The notes under the pieces were generated by a model. That model was not told the origin of the DNA. It ran no database searches and saw only the letters and a program-made list of their open reading frames with translations. Source: a virus. From it: a stretch of 49,379 bases of DNA. The stretch is from IMG/VR virus record IMGVR_UViG_3300033064_000861, positions 1-49,379 of that record; one strand, written 5' to 3'. The position numbers and the translations under genes are program-made. Shown piece by piece: positions 38,323-46,575 of the stretch (positions are counted from its first letter, which is position 1; each line of letters begins with the position of its first letter).

Positions 38323-39453
38323 TTAAGCGGTGAAGACCTTGCAAATTGCCTGGTCTGTGATTACGCCAAGACCCCAAATTGCATACCAAGCAAGAGCGTG
38401 CTCACGACCGAAGTCAAGAACGCCACCATCGCGAAGTTCAACTGGAAGGGAAATTGCGTGACCGAATGCGTTGTCACCAATCATGATTGACTCGTAGACA
38501 GTTACTCCTGAAGCCACAGTTCCGCCACCTGAACCAGCAGGGTTTGGTGAAGTTGAACCTGTTGGGTTTCCACCTGAACCTGGGTTTGTATTGGCCTTTA
38601 CTGGAACTTCAGTCTGGTCAGCAGGTGCACCAACATTTGCAGTCTCATTAACAACTGCTGCTGCTGCGTATGACTTAACCTGAGTTGTTTCGATGAATAC
38701 TACGTCGTATAGACGACCGATTTCACCTAGCATGAAGTTTCCTGGAGCAGCGTACTTTGTAACTTCGATGAACTCTGGGTTCGAACGAATGTCACGTGAC
38801 TGCTTTGGATTGATGAACATTACGTATGTCTCACCTAAGCGAGGAATGTTCTTTGAAGCAAGGGTAAGTGCAGCATCCTTTACAGCACCAGTAGTCAACT
38901 TGTGGTTGGCTGTGATTGTTGCGATAGATGTTGCCTTTGAGCCTTCGTCGTAGAATGACTGTGACCCTGCTGATACGCCTGTACGGTCGTAACCAAATAC
39001 TGCAGATGTTGCAGCACCTAATGTGTTACGTGCCTGTAAATCTAGGTACTGCGCCATGTGGCGACCTAGAAGGCGTGAAGATGATGCCATAACGTCATCG
39101 AATGATGCGTTAAGTAGTAGTTCAGAAACTGCTACTGCGTAGCCGTGTTCTGCAACTGTGATTGCAATTTGTTCTGCTGTAAGAGCGTTTGTTGTTAGAC
39201 GTACACCTTCTGTAAGTGGTGCTGGGTCTACAGCAAAGTTCTTGTAACGTAGGAAGTTCACACGAAGACCAGGTGCTACACCTAGTTCAGTCTTCTTAAC
39301 TGCAAACTGCTCGAAACGCAGAATTGGCATTGCTTGAAATAGAATTTCTTTAGACCAAATGGTCTGAATTGCTGTGGATAGGCTGGAGTTTGAACCACTA
39401 TATGCGGTAGGTGCTCCTGCTAATTCACTGGTGCCTGTAATCGCTGATGCCAT
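38323..39453 (-). CDS. Major capsid protein (N4 gp56-like/HK97 fold)
   Basis: A 376-residue protein in the capsid position, after portal and scaffold. The N-terminus (SLSTAIQTIWSKEILFQAMP), RVNFLRYKNFAVDPAPLTEG, ELLLNASFDD, RHMAQYLDLQARNTL, YVMFINPKQSRDIR and the C-terminal 'FGREHALAWYAIWGLGVI' pattern fit the N4-gp56-type capsid family. Residues about 286-314 are a Gly/Ser/Pro/Asn-rich insertion, probably an exposed flexible loop. No N-terminal delta domain is evident. The protein forms the icosahedral shell. Confidence 0.85.
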   Translation of the reverse strand: MASAITGTSELAGAPTAYSGSNSSLSTAIQTIWSKEILFQAMPILRFEQFAVKKTELGVAPGLRVNFLRYKNFAVDPAPLTEGVRLTTNALTAEQIAITVAEHGYAVAVSELLLNASFDDVMASSSRLLGRHMAQYLDLQARNTLGAATSAVFGYDRTGVSAGSQSFYDEGSKATSIATITANHKLTTGAVKDAALTLASKNIPRLGETYVMFINPKQSRDIRSNPEFIEVTKYAAPGNFMLGEIGRLYDVVFIETTQVKSYAAAAVVNETANVGAPADQTEVPVKANTNPGSGGNPTGSTSPNPAGSGGGTVASGVTVYESIMIGDNAFGHAISLPVELRDGGVLDFGREHALAWYAIWGLGVITDQAICKVFTA

Positions 39454-39502
39454 GTTGGTATCAGTCCTTTCTAGTTAGTTGGATAATTTAGTTTGTTTGG
39501 TT

Positions 39503-40324
39503 TTACCCGAACAGTCCCTTACCACGATTACCTGCTGCTTCGCCAAGTAGTTTGGCGCGTTGCTTCGCGTAATCCGCCAATGACATTTCCCGAATACTTT
39601 CGGGAGAATACGAACGTTGTTCCGAATCATTATCGAGAGGTCCTGATGCAGGAGACGTAATACGTGTTCCTGCCATTTCTCTGCGAGTAGACTGTAAGGC
39701 CTGCTGTGCAGAGTCGAGAATACGAGCAGATTTATCTTTCAATGACGCGATGCTCTGCTCGATTTCATCACGGTTGTTACCCTCAATCAAATCAATGAGT
39801 TCAGGAATTACGTTTTCACGTTCCTGCTCAATTCTCTGTTGACGGTACTGCATTACTTCTTGAAAATGTTTTTCTTGGTCAAGTAGAGCAAAGGCACGTT
39901 CTCTTTCAAGACGCTCTGCTTCTAACTGAGTTTGAAATTCTTTTTCCTTTTTTTCTAAAAGTTGACGGATGTCCATGTCATCTTCTAGTTTCTTTTCATC
40001 AAGTTCAGTTTGCTTTTGACGCAGAATTTCTTCGTGCTCTGCCTTCTCATCGCGCTCCTTCTTCAAGGTAGCAAGTTCTTCTTTTAATTTTTCCATTTGC
40101 GGATACAACTTTTCCTTTTCTTGTGCACGAGCACGAGATAGGTCTTCGGCTGAAAAGCCAAAGTCAGTTGCTTCCTTAGAAGCCTTACTTTCCACGATAG
40201 GAGTAGCAGTCGTTTGCATTGCTGACTCAATCTGTACTTCTTGTACTTCGGTGTTTTCCATAGTAGTTTCGTATCCGTTTCCTTGGTTATTGTCCGAATG
40301 CGGTTTTACCCGCGTGTCCCACAT
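39503..40324 (-). CDS. Scaffolding protein (coiled coil)
   Basis: A 273-residue, highly charged protein between portal and capsid genes. Residues about 60-190 are a long Glu/Lys/Arg coiled coil (EKLKEELATLKKERDEKAEH, EAERLERERAFALLDQEKHF). The C-terminus is a short basic helix with ADYAKQRAKLLGEAAGNRG, the kind of segment that binds the capsid. An N-terminal start at 40324 with AGG six bases upstream is preferred over the ATG at 40261. No protease motif was found in it. Confidence 0.8.
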   Translation of the reverse strand: MWDTRVKPHSDNNQGNGYETTMENTEVQEVQIESAMQTTATPIVESKASKEATDFGFSAEDLSRARAQEKEKLYPQMEKLKEELATLKKERDEKAEHEEILRQKQTELDEKKLEDDMDIRQLLEKKEKEFQTQLEAERLERERAFALLDQEKHFQEVMQYRQQRIEQERENVIPELIDLIEGNNRDEIEQSIASLKDKSARILDSAQQALQSTRREMAGTRITSPASGPLDNDSEQRSYSPESIREMSLADYAKQRAKLLGEAAGNRGKGLFG

Positions 40325-40337
40325 TTCCTACCTGATA

Positions 40338-40366
40338 ATTGCACAACATTTTGAAGTGTTTGTCAG
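40338..40366 (-). promoter_or_regulatory. Possible promoter before the scaffold gene
   Basis: On the minus strand CTGACA (40366-40361) and TGCAAT (40343-40338) are 17 bases apart, matching the -35 (5 of 6) and -10 (4 of 6) boxes of a housekeeping promoter. It lies in the 68-base gap between portal and scaffold, where capsid expression could be boosted. The match is modest and could be chance. Confidence 0.3.
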
Positions 40367-40392
40367 GCTAAATCAGATTTTTCATCTGAAAT

Positions 40393-42132
40393 CTATTGCT
40401 CTCTATTTACTGCTCTTCTCTGTGGAATTTTCGTTCCATAGGATTCGGCCAGCAGTTTGTTCCGAATATCCATCTCCATACCAGCCTCTGTCATAGCCAT
40501 TTCTTGGGCAGCAGGGTCGGCAGCGTTTTCTGGGGTTGGAGCACCTGAGAGGTTATCTCCCATAATGTCACCATCACCTAGTTGAGTAGGTTGCAGTGGA
40601 ACTGCTCCATCTCCTCCAGGACCTGGCATCATTCCAGTCATGTCTTGAATTTCTTTTTGAATTTGAACCTTTAACAAGGTTAGAGCACCATCTGAAAGTG
40701 CTTCTGCTTTAAGTTCAGCACGAATCTCTTGTAGTTTCTCTTCTGGGAACTCTTCTCCCAAAGTGCGTAGAGCACCTTCTTTAGACTCAAGACCCATACC
40801 AAGTTTAGTTTGTACCTCATTTAGGATAATTAGTTTATCTAGTGGAAGGGGAGGTGGGAACTGAACGCTGTTTTGATAGGTAAGAGAGTCGTTAGGGTCA
40901 AGTTTAACCATTTGACCTTCTTTAATTGGACCGTCTTCATCTGGGTTGTACATCATTGTTTCTGGCTCTTTAACTGCCAAGTTCAAAATAATAAGTTCGT
41001 TAATCTTCTCAAGGCCGATTCCATATTGAGCCGTCTTTTGAGTCCAACGATTCATAAGAGGTTGGTACTGAATCGAAAGTGCTACACCAGAAGTATTTGA
41101 AATTGGCTGTACTTGACCAAGTGCTGTCTCTGGAACGTTCATTAACTCGTGCATAGAACGCTTTAATAGTTCTAGATACTTAAGAGCACCATCAATTCCT
41201 GCTCCGCCACCTTCAAGGTTGAATACCTGTGCATCTTTAGGAAGACCGCCCCAAACTTTTTTAGGACCCTTCTCAAGGTTAGAAGCCTTTGCACCAACAA
41301 TAACTGTCACAGGTGCAGCGTGGTAATTAATAATGTCTGCGACATCTGTTGAAATTTCATTGTAGGCACGGTTAATAGAAATGATGTCGTGGCAATCAGG
41401 AAGACCCCAAGGAGAGCCAGCAACAGGAATATTTGCAATATGTACAACTGGGATTGTTCCTAGAGGATTTGGGCGAGAATCAATAAGTTCATCGTTAATG
41501 TACTCTTCAATAAGGTCATCTGTAAGAATCTCAGTGTAAGTAAAGACTTGTCTTGTTCCCTCTAAAGAAGTTCCCCAGAAACGATACTTCTGCTTAAATC
41601 TTAAAAGACGATTGCGGTCGTGTGGGTGAAACTCTGGGAATGAGAAAGATGAGTTAAGAGGGAGAACTCGAACCTTTCCTGGGTGTACTCGACCAATTGC
41701 ATCAGTCCACGGTTCTTCATAGGCTACTTTTACAAAGCAATCTCCAGAGATTCCGCCTTGCTGTGCCATTTCTAAAAGAACTCTAGTTTTGTCGTTGTCT
41801 ACTTCCCATACTCGCTGCAAACGGTCTGGAACAATTGCTTCAGTTGCTTTAGGGCTGCGAAAACCAATTCCCTTGCCAAATGTAAATCTAGAAAGATAAT
41901 CTGTAAATGCTCTGTAGTAATTTACTGCGATTTGCATTTCGCCTTGTTCACGGCGGTATCCGTAGTGATGACCTAAATACATCGCCCAATTTAAAGAGTA
42001 GCGATTTAAACGCGGACCATGAACTTCAAACTCTTCATCTGCAAGTTCTACTAAACCAAGCGGGGAAATTGAGATGGTTAAATCAGAGGAGGCTGCTCTG
42101 TATGAGGGAGGGGAAAAGTCAACAAAACTCAT
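40393..42132 (-). CDS. Portal protein
   Basis: A 579-residue protein directly after terminase-linked small genes. Portal features: LNRYSLNWAMYLGHHYGYRR and MQIAVNYYRAFTDYLSRFTFG, split by a few residues; IPVVHIANIPVAGSPWGLPD; DIISINRAYNEISTDVADII; then NVPETALGQVQPISNTSGVA. The C-terminal tail (about 510-579) is Gly/Pro/Met-rich. It forms the dodecameric DNA channel at the head vertex and docks the terminase. Confidence 0.88.
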   Translation of the reverse strand: MSFVDFSPPSYRAASSDLTISISPLGLVELADEEFEVHGPRLNRYSLNWAMYLGHHYGYRREQGEMQIAVNYYRAFTDYLSRFTFGKGIGFRSPKATEAIVPDRLQRVWEVDNDKTRVLLEMAQQGGISGDCFVKVAYEEPWTDAIGRVHPGKVRVLPLNSSFSFPEFHPHDRNRLLRFKQKYRFWGTSLEGTRQVFTYTEILTDDLIEEYINDELIDSRPNPLGTIPVVHIANIPVAGSPWGLPDCHDIISINRAYNEISTDVADIINYHAAPVTVIVGAKASNLEKGPKKVWGGLPKDAQVFNLEGGGAGIDGALKYLELLKRSMHELMNVPETALGQVQPISNTSGVALSIQYQPLMNRWTQKTAQYGIGLEKINELIILNLAVKEPETMMYNPDEDGPIKEGQMVKLDPNDSLTYQNSVQFPPPLPLDKLIILNEVQTKLGMGLESKEGALRTLGEEFPEEKLQEIRAELKAEALSDGALTLLKVQIQKEIQDMTGMMPGPGGDGAVPLQPTQLGDGDIMGDNLSGAPTPENAADPAAQEMAMTEAGMEMDIRNKLLAESYGTKIPQRRAVNREQ

Positions 42133-42141
42133 CGTATGACC

Positions 42142-42423
42142 TTACTTAGTGTCACTCTTTTTTCCGCCCTTATCCTTTTTACGTTTCACGTCTTTTGCGT
42201 CTTTTTTAGTTCCACGTTCTTTTTGCAATTTTGCGAACTGTTTTTCATTAAGTTTTTTTGTTATTTCTATAGGACTATTTGTGTCGGTAAATCTACCACC
42301 ACTTTGAGTGTATCTCTCTCGAACCCAGTGGCTTGCTGCAGGATTTGGGTAGGTTGAATACTTGGCTCGTGCTTGAGCAATTACCATGTCCCAAAGTTTT
42401 GGATTAGCAGGTTTTTCAGCCAC
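42142..42423 (-). CDS. DUF5872-like small basic protein (93 aa)
   Basis: A 93-residue protein with a GTG start eight bases after AAGGAA. The first half, 'PKLWDMVIAQARAKYSTYPNP', followed by SHWVRERYTQSGGRF, matches the LW...A..KY..YPS..A..W....Y...GG pattern of DUF5872-type proteins. The last 35 residues are Lys-rich (KKDAKDVKRKKDKGGKKSD). DNA or RNA contact is likely from charge alone. It lies between the hairpin and the portal gene. Confidence 0.7.
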   Translation of the reverse strand: MAEKPANPKLWDMVIAQARAKYSTYPNPAASHWVRERYTQSGGRFTDTNSPIEITKKLNEKQFAKLQKERGTKKDAKDVKRKKDKGGKKSDTK

Positions 42424-42440
42424 AATTATTTCCTTTACAA

Positions 42441-42476
42441 CTTTGTTCCCCCTAGGACAATCCTAGGGGGTCAAAG
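42441..42476 (-). other. Very stable intergenic hairpin without T-tail
   Basis: A perfect 10-bp stem (CCCCCTAGGA/TCCTAGGGGG, 42470-42461 and 42457-42448 on the minus strand) with a three-base loop, extended by a further CTTTG/CAAAG pairing across a small bulge. The ribosome binding site of the next gene follows directly and no T-run is present. It is not a typical terminator. It may protect the upstream message end or separate expression of the two genes. Confidence 0.65.
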
Positions 42477-42489
42477 ACAAAAAACTCTT

Positions 42490-42885
42490 TTAGTCGTTTA
42501 CTACGGTTGGAGAAGTACGTTGTGTACGTCCACCAGAGCGTGAAACAACCTCAGTGATTTGTTCTGCATAGTCTGTGAAAGACCCGTGTGAAAACTCAGC
42601 AAGGAATGTTGGTGCTTCTGTCCATGCAGCAGAGCCAACGTGGGCACGTGCCTGCATAGTTTCTGCAGCAGTCTTTGTATGAACTGGTGCATTACGGTTT
42701 GGACGACCTGCAGCAGCAGCAAAACCTTGCTGCATTCCTAGTTCAAAATCATTTGGAACATCAGTATCAGTTGCAATACCTTCTTCAAAACGAAGTGGAC
42801 CGCGACGAGTTGCGTTTCCTGATTCCTTCATTTCGTAAACATTTGTACCCTTTTCAGGGAACTGTGGGTTTGGTGCTAGTGTCAT
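42490..42885 (-). CDS. Hypothetical head-module protein (131 aa)
   Basis: A 131-residue protein, low in hydrophobic residues: NPQFPEKGTNVYEMKESGNA, RRGPLRFEEGIATDTDVPND, then GMQQGFAAAAGRPNRNAPVH. It looks partly disordered with a short C-terminal helix (FTDYAEQITEVVSRSGGRTQ). It lies between terminase and portal and ends in a strong hairpin, so it may be abundant. Function unknown. Confidence 0.6.
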   Translation of the reverse strand: MTLAPNPQFPEKGTNVYEMKESGNATRRGPLRFEEGIATDTDVPNDFELGMQQGFAAAAGRPNRNAPVHTKTAAETMQARAHVGSAAWTEAPTFLAEFSHGSFTDYAEQITEVVSRSGGRTQRTSPTVVND

Positions 42886-42976
42886 TATGACTCCTTATAA
42901 GGTTAGTAAAGCGGAATGGCCTATTCCAAAGATGATTTTCTCTGATTTTTTACGATAAGTATGGGTTAACTCGTTT

Positions 42977-44575
42977 TTAATTTTTAGTGAAAAACGGGCT
43001 ACTTGTTAGAACCACCTCTGGCATGACTAAATCCTTAGTCATGGCACAGGCAATCGAGAGGCTATCCACGTAGTCATCATGGGCATAAGACTCATCAGGA
43101 GCAGCCACAAGGAAGTTAGGTCCCTTGTATTGAACCTCAGCATCGACCATCTGTTGGTAAAACCTTTTCCACGTTCTTAATCGGCGTGATTTTGCATGGG
43201 CAGGATAACCTAACATTTTTCTTTGAATTAATGCCTGAAGGTGTTTCCAACGTTGTGACTGCTCAGTAGCACTAGAGGTAATAGAAGCAACCTCTGCTCG
43301 TGGAAGTAAAAGTCTAAGACGCTGTGCAACGGCATCACCCACACCGTTAGCGTCAACGCCAACAGCAAGCACATCGTAGTTAGCAAGAAAACTGACAATC
43401 TGGAAATACTGCTCTTCCCAGTCATCTCCTTGTAACTCCATCCAATTTAAAACGCGATGCTCAAAGTAACCGAACTCATCTGGTCTATCCCAGTCAACCC
43501 ACACAACAGTAACAACTGTCGAGTCCATCTTACGAGCAGGGTCAATACCTACAACAACAGGAGTTTTATGCCAAACCTTTACTATCTCTTGAGACGTATC
43601 ACCTAGTTCATCCATAACTCCTGAAGTTACGAACATGCCTCGTTCAAGAAGCCACTTGCAGTTGTAAGACATCTGGAACTCATCGGAGTCTTCACCAATA
43701 CGTAAACTTTCTTTCTTTATGAACTTTGAGTAGTTTTCGTTAAACTTTGCAACATCTTTCCAATCCCATTGGAAATGGTTTTGTCTAGCACCTCGAGTTG
43801 TTTGACGACGCTTGTTTAGTTGTATTGCCCTGTAAAAGTTGTTCTTACTTGTTGTTGGTGTTCCTGTTTTAACCATAGTTCCTGCGTAGTAAGCAAGCAT
43901 CGGAGAGATGGACTTAGAGACAACAAAGTCATCTGCTTCTTGGCACTCGTCAATAACAACCAAATGAAAAGACTTAGACTCAATTTTTGCACGTGGGTTG
44001 GCTGTCATCATTGTTATTGTTGAGCCAGACTTCTTTAGTTTAATCATTCTCGTTACTCCACCAATACGTGCAGCAGAGTCGTCAATTTCAGGGTCACCAA
44101 GAATTTCTAGTGCACGCTCTGATGTAAGTCGTGTAACGGTACGACCAAAGAGTGTTTCTGCCTGACCCTCTGTTGGTGCAAACAAACCAACCCAAAGACC
44201 ATCTTTAAACTTACCTAGTAAATCTGGGTATAACTTTGCAAGACGTGGAAGAAGAATCATTAATGTTGCAACAGTGTTGGCAACTGTTTCTGATTTTCCT
44301 GATTGACGTGCAGCAAGGGCTGTAATTTCTTCACCGTCATTAATTAAAACCGATTCAATTATACGACGTGCCAACGGCATTTGATAAGGGTGTAGCGGGT
44401 AACCAACAAGAACTTCTTGGAACTCTATGATTTTATTTATTAACTTTTCGACAAATTGAATCGACAGTTCATCTAGTTCGTTGTCTTCAGGCGGTAGAGG
44501 AGTTTCTTCATCTTCTGCTGCGTAAAGTTCGGGATTAATTTCCTCAAACTTTTCATCATTAAACTCAATAGACAT
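42977..44575 (-). CDS. terL: Terminase large subunit
   Basis: A 532-residue protein with complete motor and nuclease signatures. Walker A is AARQSGKSE (88-96), Walker B LVVIDECQEA (205-214), coupling motif TGTPT (237-241). The RNase H-like nuclease has D345 (GIDPARK), D408 (VGVDANGVGD) and D500/D501/D504 (HDDYVDSLS). It cuts concatemeric DNA and pumps it through the portal. No small terminase is recognisable next to it. It is preceded by a tetraloop hairpin at 44595-44610. Confidence 0.95.
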   Translation of the reverse strand: MSIEFNDEKFEEINPELYAAEDEETPLPPEDNELDELSIQFVEKLINKIIEFQEVLVGYPLHPYQMPLARRIIESVLINDGEEITALAARQSGKSETVANTVATLMILLPRLAKLYPDLLGKFKDGLWVGLFAPTEGQAETLFGRTVTRLTSERALEILGDPEIDDSAARIGGVTRMIKLKKSGSTITMMTANPRAKIESKSFHLVVIDECQEADDFVVSKSISPMLAYYAGTMVKTGTPTTSKNNFYRAIQLNKRRQTTRGARQNHFQWDWKDVAKFNENYSKFIKKESLRIGEDSDEFQMSYNCKWLLERGMFVTSGVMDELGDTSQEIVKVWHKTPVVVGIDPARKMDSTVVTVVWVDWDRPDEFGYFEHRVLNWMELQGDDWEEQYFQIVSFLANYDVLAVGVDANGVGDAVAQRLRLLLPRAEVASITSSATEQSQRWKHLQALIQRKMLGYPAHAKSRRLRTWKRFYQQMVDAEVQYKGPNFLVAAPDESYAHDDYVDSLSIACAMTKDLVMPEVVLTSSPFFTKN

Positions 44576-44594
44576 TTAGTTCCTAAACAGAGAA

Positions 44595-44610
44595 GCCCAC
44601 CGAAGTGGGC
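44595..44610 (-). other. UUCG-type hairpin upstream of the terminase gene
   Basis: On the minus strand GCCCAC TTCG GTGGGC: a 6-bp GC stem closed by a UUCG-class tetraloop, followed by TTCTCTGTTT. This could be a weak terminator or an mRNA structure. The terminase ATG lies 20 bases further on. A second small hairpin (CGTCT/AGACG, about 44618-44636) lies beside it. Confidence 0.5.
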
Positions 44611-44654
44611 AACCCCGCGTCTGAGAGAGGGAGACGGTTAATTCTATCACTAAG

Positions 44655-44888
44655 TTACGACCTTCTCTTTAATTCTCTCATTATTTCTAAAAGTGCTTCT
44701 GCACCCATTTCTAATTCATCTAGTACAACTTTTTCTTTAGATTTCTGCCAAGCAAAAGTATCTCTACCTATAGCAAATAAAGAAGCCTCAACCCATCCAA
44801 TTAACTCTGGAGTAGGTAACTTAGAGATACGCTTCTGTATCTTCGTCTGGGGCTGGTATCCATCCCTTTTCTTCTTTAAAATCATCAT
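44655..44888 (-). CDS. Hypothetical protein (up to 77 aa) upstream of terminase
   Basis: A 77-residue frame (MMILKKKRDGYQPQTKIQKR...) with a helical middle ELIGWVEASLFAIGRDTFAW and a C-terminal helix ALLEIMRELKRRS. The first 23 codons overlap the preceding gene, so a shorter start is possible but I see none better. Its place before terminase fits a small-terminase-like or packaging accessory protein; no DNA-binding motif is visible. Confidence 0.5.
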   Translation of the reverse strand: MMILKKKRDGYQPQTKIQKRISKLPTPELIGWVEASLFAIGRDTFAWQKSKEKVVLDELEMGAEALLEIMRELKRRS

Positions 44889-45129
44889 AAGTTACATCCC
44901 TTCTCGAAATTGCACTGTTCAATGCTTCTTCTTCAGACTTTGTTCCTTGCCATTTTCCTAAAACAAGAATACGACTTAAGGGTAGTCTAACCATAATTGG
45001 GGCTGCAAAACGGTATGGCTCTTCAATTTCTTGGGTCCAACCATGGACTATAAGTTTGTTACCCCATGTAAGAGGCTGTTTGATAACTTGTACGAATCGT
45101 TCTGTTCCGATGTTGTGCGCCTTTGGCAT
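44821..45129 (-). CDS. Hypothetical protein (102 aa)
   Basis: A 102-residue protein with a beta-rich first half (ERFVQVIKQPLTWGNKLIVH, APIMVRLPLSRILVLGKWQG) and an acidic C-terminus (KSEEEALNSAISRRDVTYDD, APDEDTEAYL). No family recognised. It starts three bases after the KTSC-domain gene. Confidence 0.55.
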   Translation of the reverse strand: MPKAHNIGTERFVQVIKQPLTWGNKLIVHGWTQEIEEPYRFAAPIMVRLPLSRILVLGKWQGTKSEEEALNSAISRRDVTYDDFKEEKGWIPAPDEDTEAYL

Positions 45130-45132
45130 TTG

Positions 45133-45897
45133 TTACCGTTTCTTTTTATTACCCCGACTGGACTTTAATGCTGTGGTTTTAGGCTTACTTGCTTGAGTTC
45201 TTGGTTTTTTGGTAACACCGTAACCAGTCTTAGAAGAAGGTACAAGGCTTTGACTACCTTCAAAGTATATCTGGTTAGTACGAACAATTCGATACAGGGT
45301 TTCTCTAGCATAGGTAGGAAGAGTTCCCATGGCAGCATCTCCACGAGCATGGCTATCTAAATATTGGCGAATAAAACGCCCTTTAGAAATGGTGGCTTTA
45401 AAAGCACTCCAAGTTGATGGCTTAACATCGTAATAGTTATAGAACAACCCGTCTCTAAAGACAACGGTTAGTGTTTCACGCTTTGGGTCATATCCTGCAG
45501 CAACTGTTCTGGGACGTTGGTAATTAGTAGTTGATGTAGGTAATACTGTTAGTGGTGCAGGAGCATCGTAGTTATCTAACGGCTCATCTGCAAAGTTTGA
45601 GTAACGAGTAGGTTCGTAAAACTCGCCTGACTCTTCTTCTTCATCACCCTCAAAAATATCAATTGCATCATAAAAATCAGAGCCTGGTGATACTGGGAGT
45701 GACTGAAACGGATTAATACGTCCCGTTTGTGGAGTCACCCCCAGCATCTTTGCCATGCCTTTTACTTCTCGTTCGCCAACTCCATAGAGTTCGCGGGTCG
45801 GGTCTAGGAGTGCCGATAGTTCATCAGAAGATGTTCTAGCACGTAGAACACTTCTTTGTTTATCGTTACTACCACCTGTAGAGGTAACCCGAGCCAT
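45133..45897 (-). CDS. KTSC-domain protein (254 aa)
   Basis: A 254-residue protein. Residues about 128-190 match the KTSC domain: RTVAAGYDPKRETLTVVFRD, then GLFYNYYDVKPSTWSAFKAT and KGRFIRQYLD. KTSC domains occur alone or next to nuclease and RNA-related domains; their function is not settled. The N-terminus carries a short helical region (ELYGVGEREVKGMAKMLGVT) and an acidic stretch. The C-terminus is basic (KKPRTQASKPKTTALKSSRG). Confidence 0.7.
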   Translation of the reverse strand: MARVTSTGGSNDKQRSVLRARTSSDELSALLDPTRELYGVGEREVKGMAKMLGVTPQTGRINPFQSLPVSPGSDFYDAIDIFEGDEEEESGEFYEPTRYSNFADEPLDNYDAPAPLTVLPTSTTNYQRPRTVAAGYDPKRETLTVVFRDGLFYNYYDVKPSTWSAFKATISKGRFIRQYLDSHARGDAAMGTLPTYARETLYRIVRTNQIYFEGSQSLVPSSKTGYGVTKKPRTQASKPKTTALKSSRGNKKKR

Positions 45898-45909
45898 TAG
45901 AAACCTAGA

Positions 45910-46338
45910 TTACGCTGCTGCGAAAAGAACTAGGTTGACTGCTGTACCAAATGCAATTGATGCTGCACCTGCTGCAACAGATTGGGTTTTGACCAATCCT
46001 GCGTTTGAAGGTGAAGCAACATACCCATCAGTTGAAGTTGTAACAGTTCCCTTAACAAGACTTGAGTCTAGTAGGGCATCTGTTGCTGATGCTTCTGTTT
46101 GACCAACAACGCTTGGAACAACTGCGTAAGCAACTGCTGATACGTAGGCTCCATCAGTGTCTGGTGAGTATTGTGGGTAACCGTTCCAAGCCGTTGCCTC
46201 AATTATGTGGTCAGCAAGTGTACGGTCAAGACGTGTAGTGCGGTCGTCATCTGGTTGCATAGGCATGTTGCCCCATACAAAATCGATAGCAATTTCGTTC
46301 TTTGAATCAAGTAATTTACCTGAGTTATTTACAGCCAT
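45910..46338 (-). CDS. PASTA-like domain protein (142 aa)
   Basis: A 142-residue protein. Residues about 72-140 follow the PASTA pattern: VPSVVGQTEASATDALLDSS, a beta strand, then the final 'G..V.L.LF' strand. PASTA domains bind peptidoglycan or beta-lactams in kinases and PBPs of Gram-positive bacteria. The N-terminal 70 residues (NEIAIDFVWGNMPMQPDDDR) look like a virion protein. There is no signal peptide, so this may be a virion decoration contacting the wall. Location in the virion is inferred. Confidence 0.6.
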   Translation of the reverse strand: MAVNNSGKLLDSKNEIAIDFVWGNMPMQPDDDRTTRLDRTLADHIIEATAWNGYPQYSPDTDGAYVSAVAYAVVPSVVGQTEASATDALLDSSLVKGTVTTSTDGYVASPSNAGLVKTQSVAAGAASIAFGTAVNLVLFAAA

Positions 46339-46341
46339 TAT

Positions 46342-46575
46342 TTATATTTCCTCACATGTGTGGTTATCAAGTTGGTCCCTATAAAGAACCTCGTCACAGT
46401 CGCGACATCTGAAAAGACGAACGGTATCGAGTGCTTCGTGTAAAGAGTCCGAATGTTCGTTACCGTATTCGACCTGGGGTTGACTTAAAACTTCAGGGGG
46501 AAAGGGTCCTAGAGGCCTACTTGAACTTGCAGGAACGGGGTGTCCCTGTATTGCAAATTTTCTTATAAGTTTCAT
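46342..46575 (-). CDS. Small protein with a C-terminal zinc-finger-like motif (77 aa)
   Basis: A 77-residue protein. The end has FRCRDCDEVLYRDQLDNHTC: C-x2-C followed about 12 residues later by H-x-C, a C2HC-type zinc finger. The N-terminal part is Pro/Ser-rich. It overlaps the upstream zinc-ribbon gene by ATGA, so the two are made together. Function unknown. Confidence 0.65.
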   Translation of the reverse strand: MKLIRKFAIQGHPVPASSSRPLGPFPPEVLSQPQVEYGNEHSDSLHEALDTVRLFRCRDCDEVLYRDQLDNHTCEEI

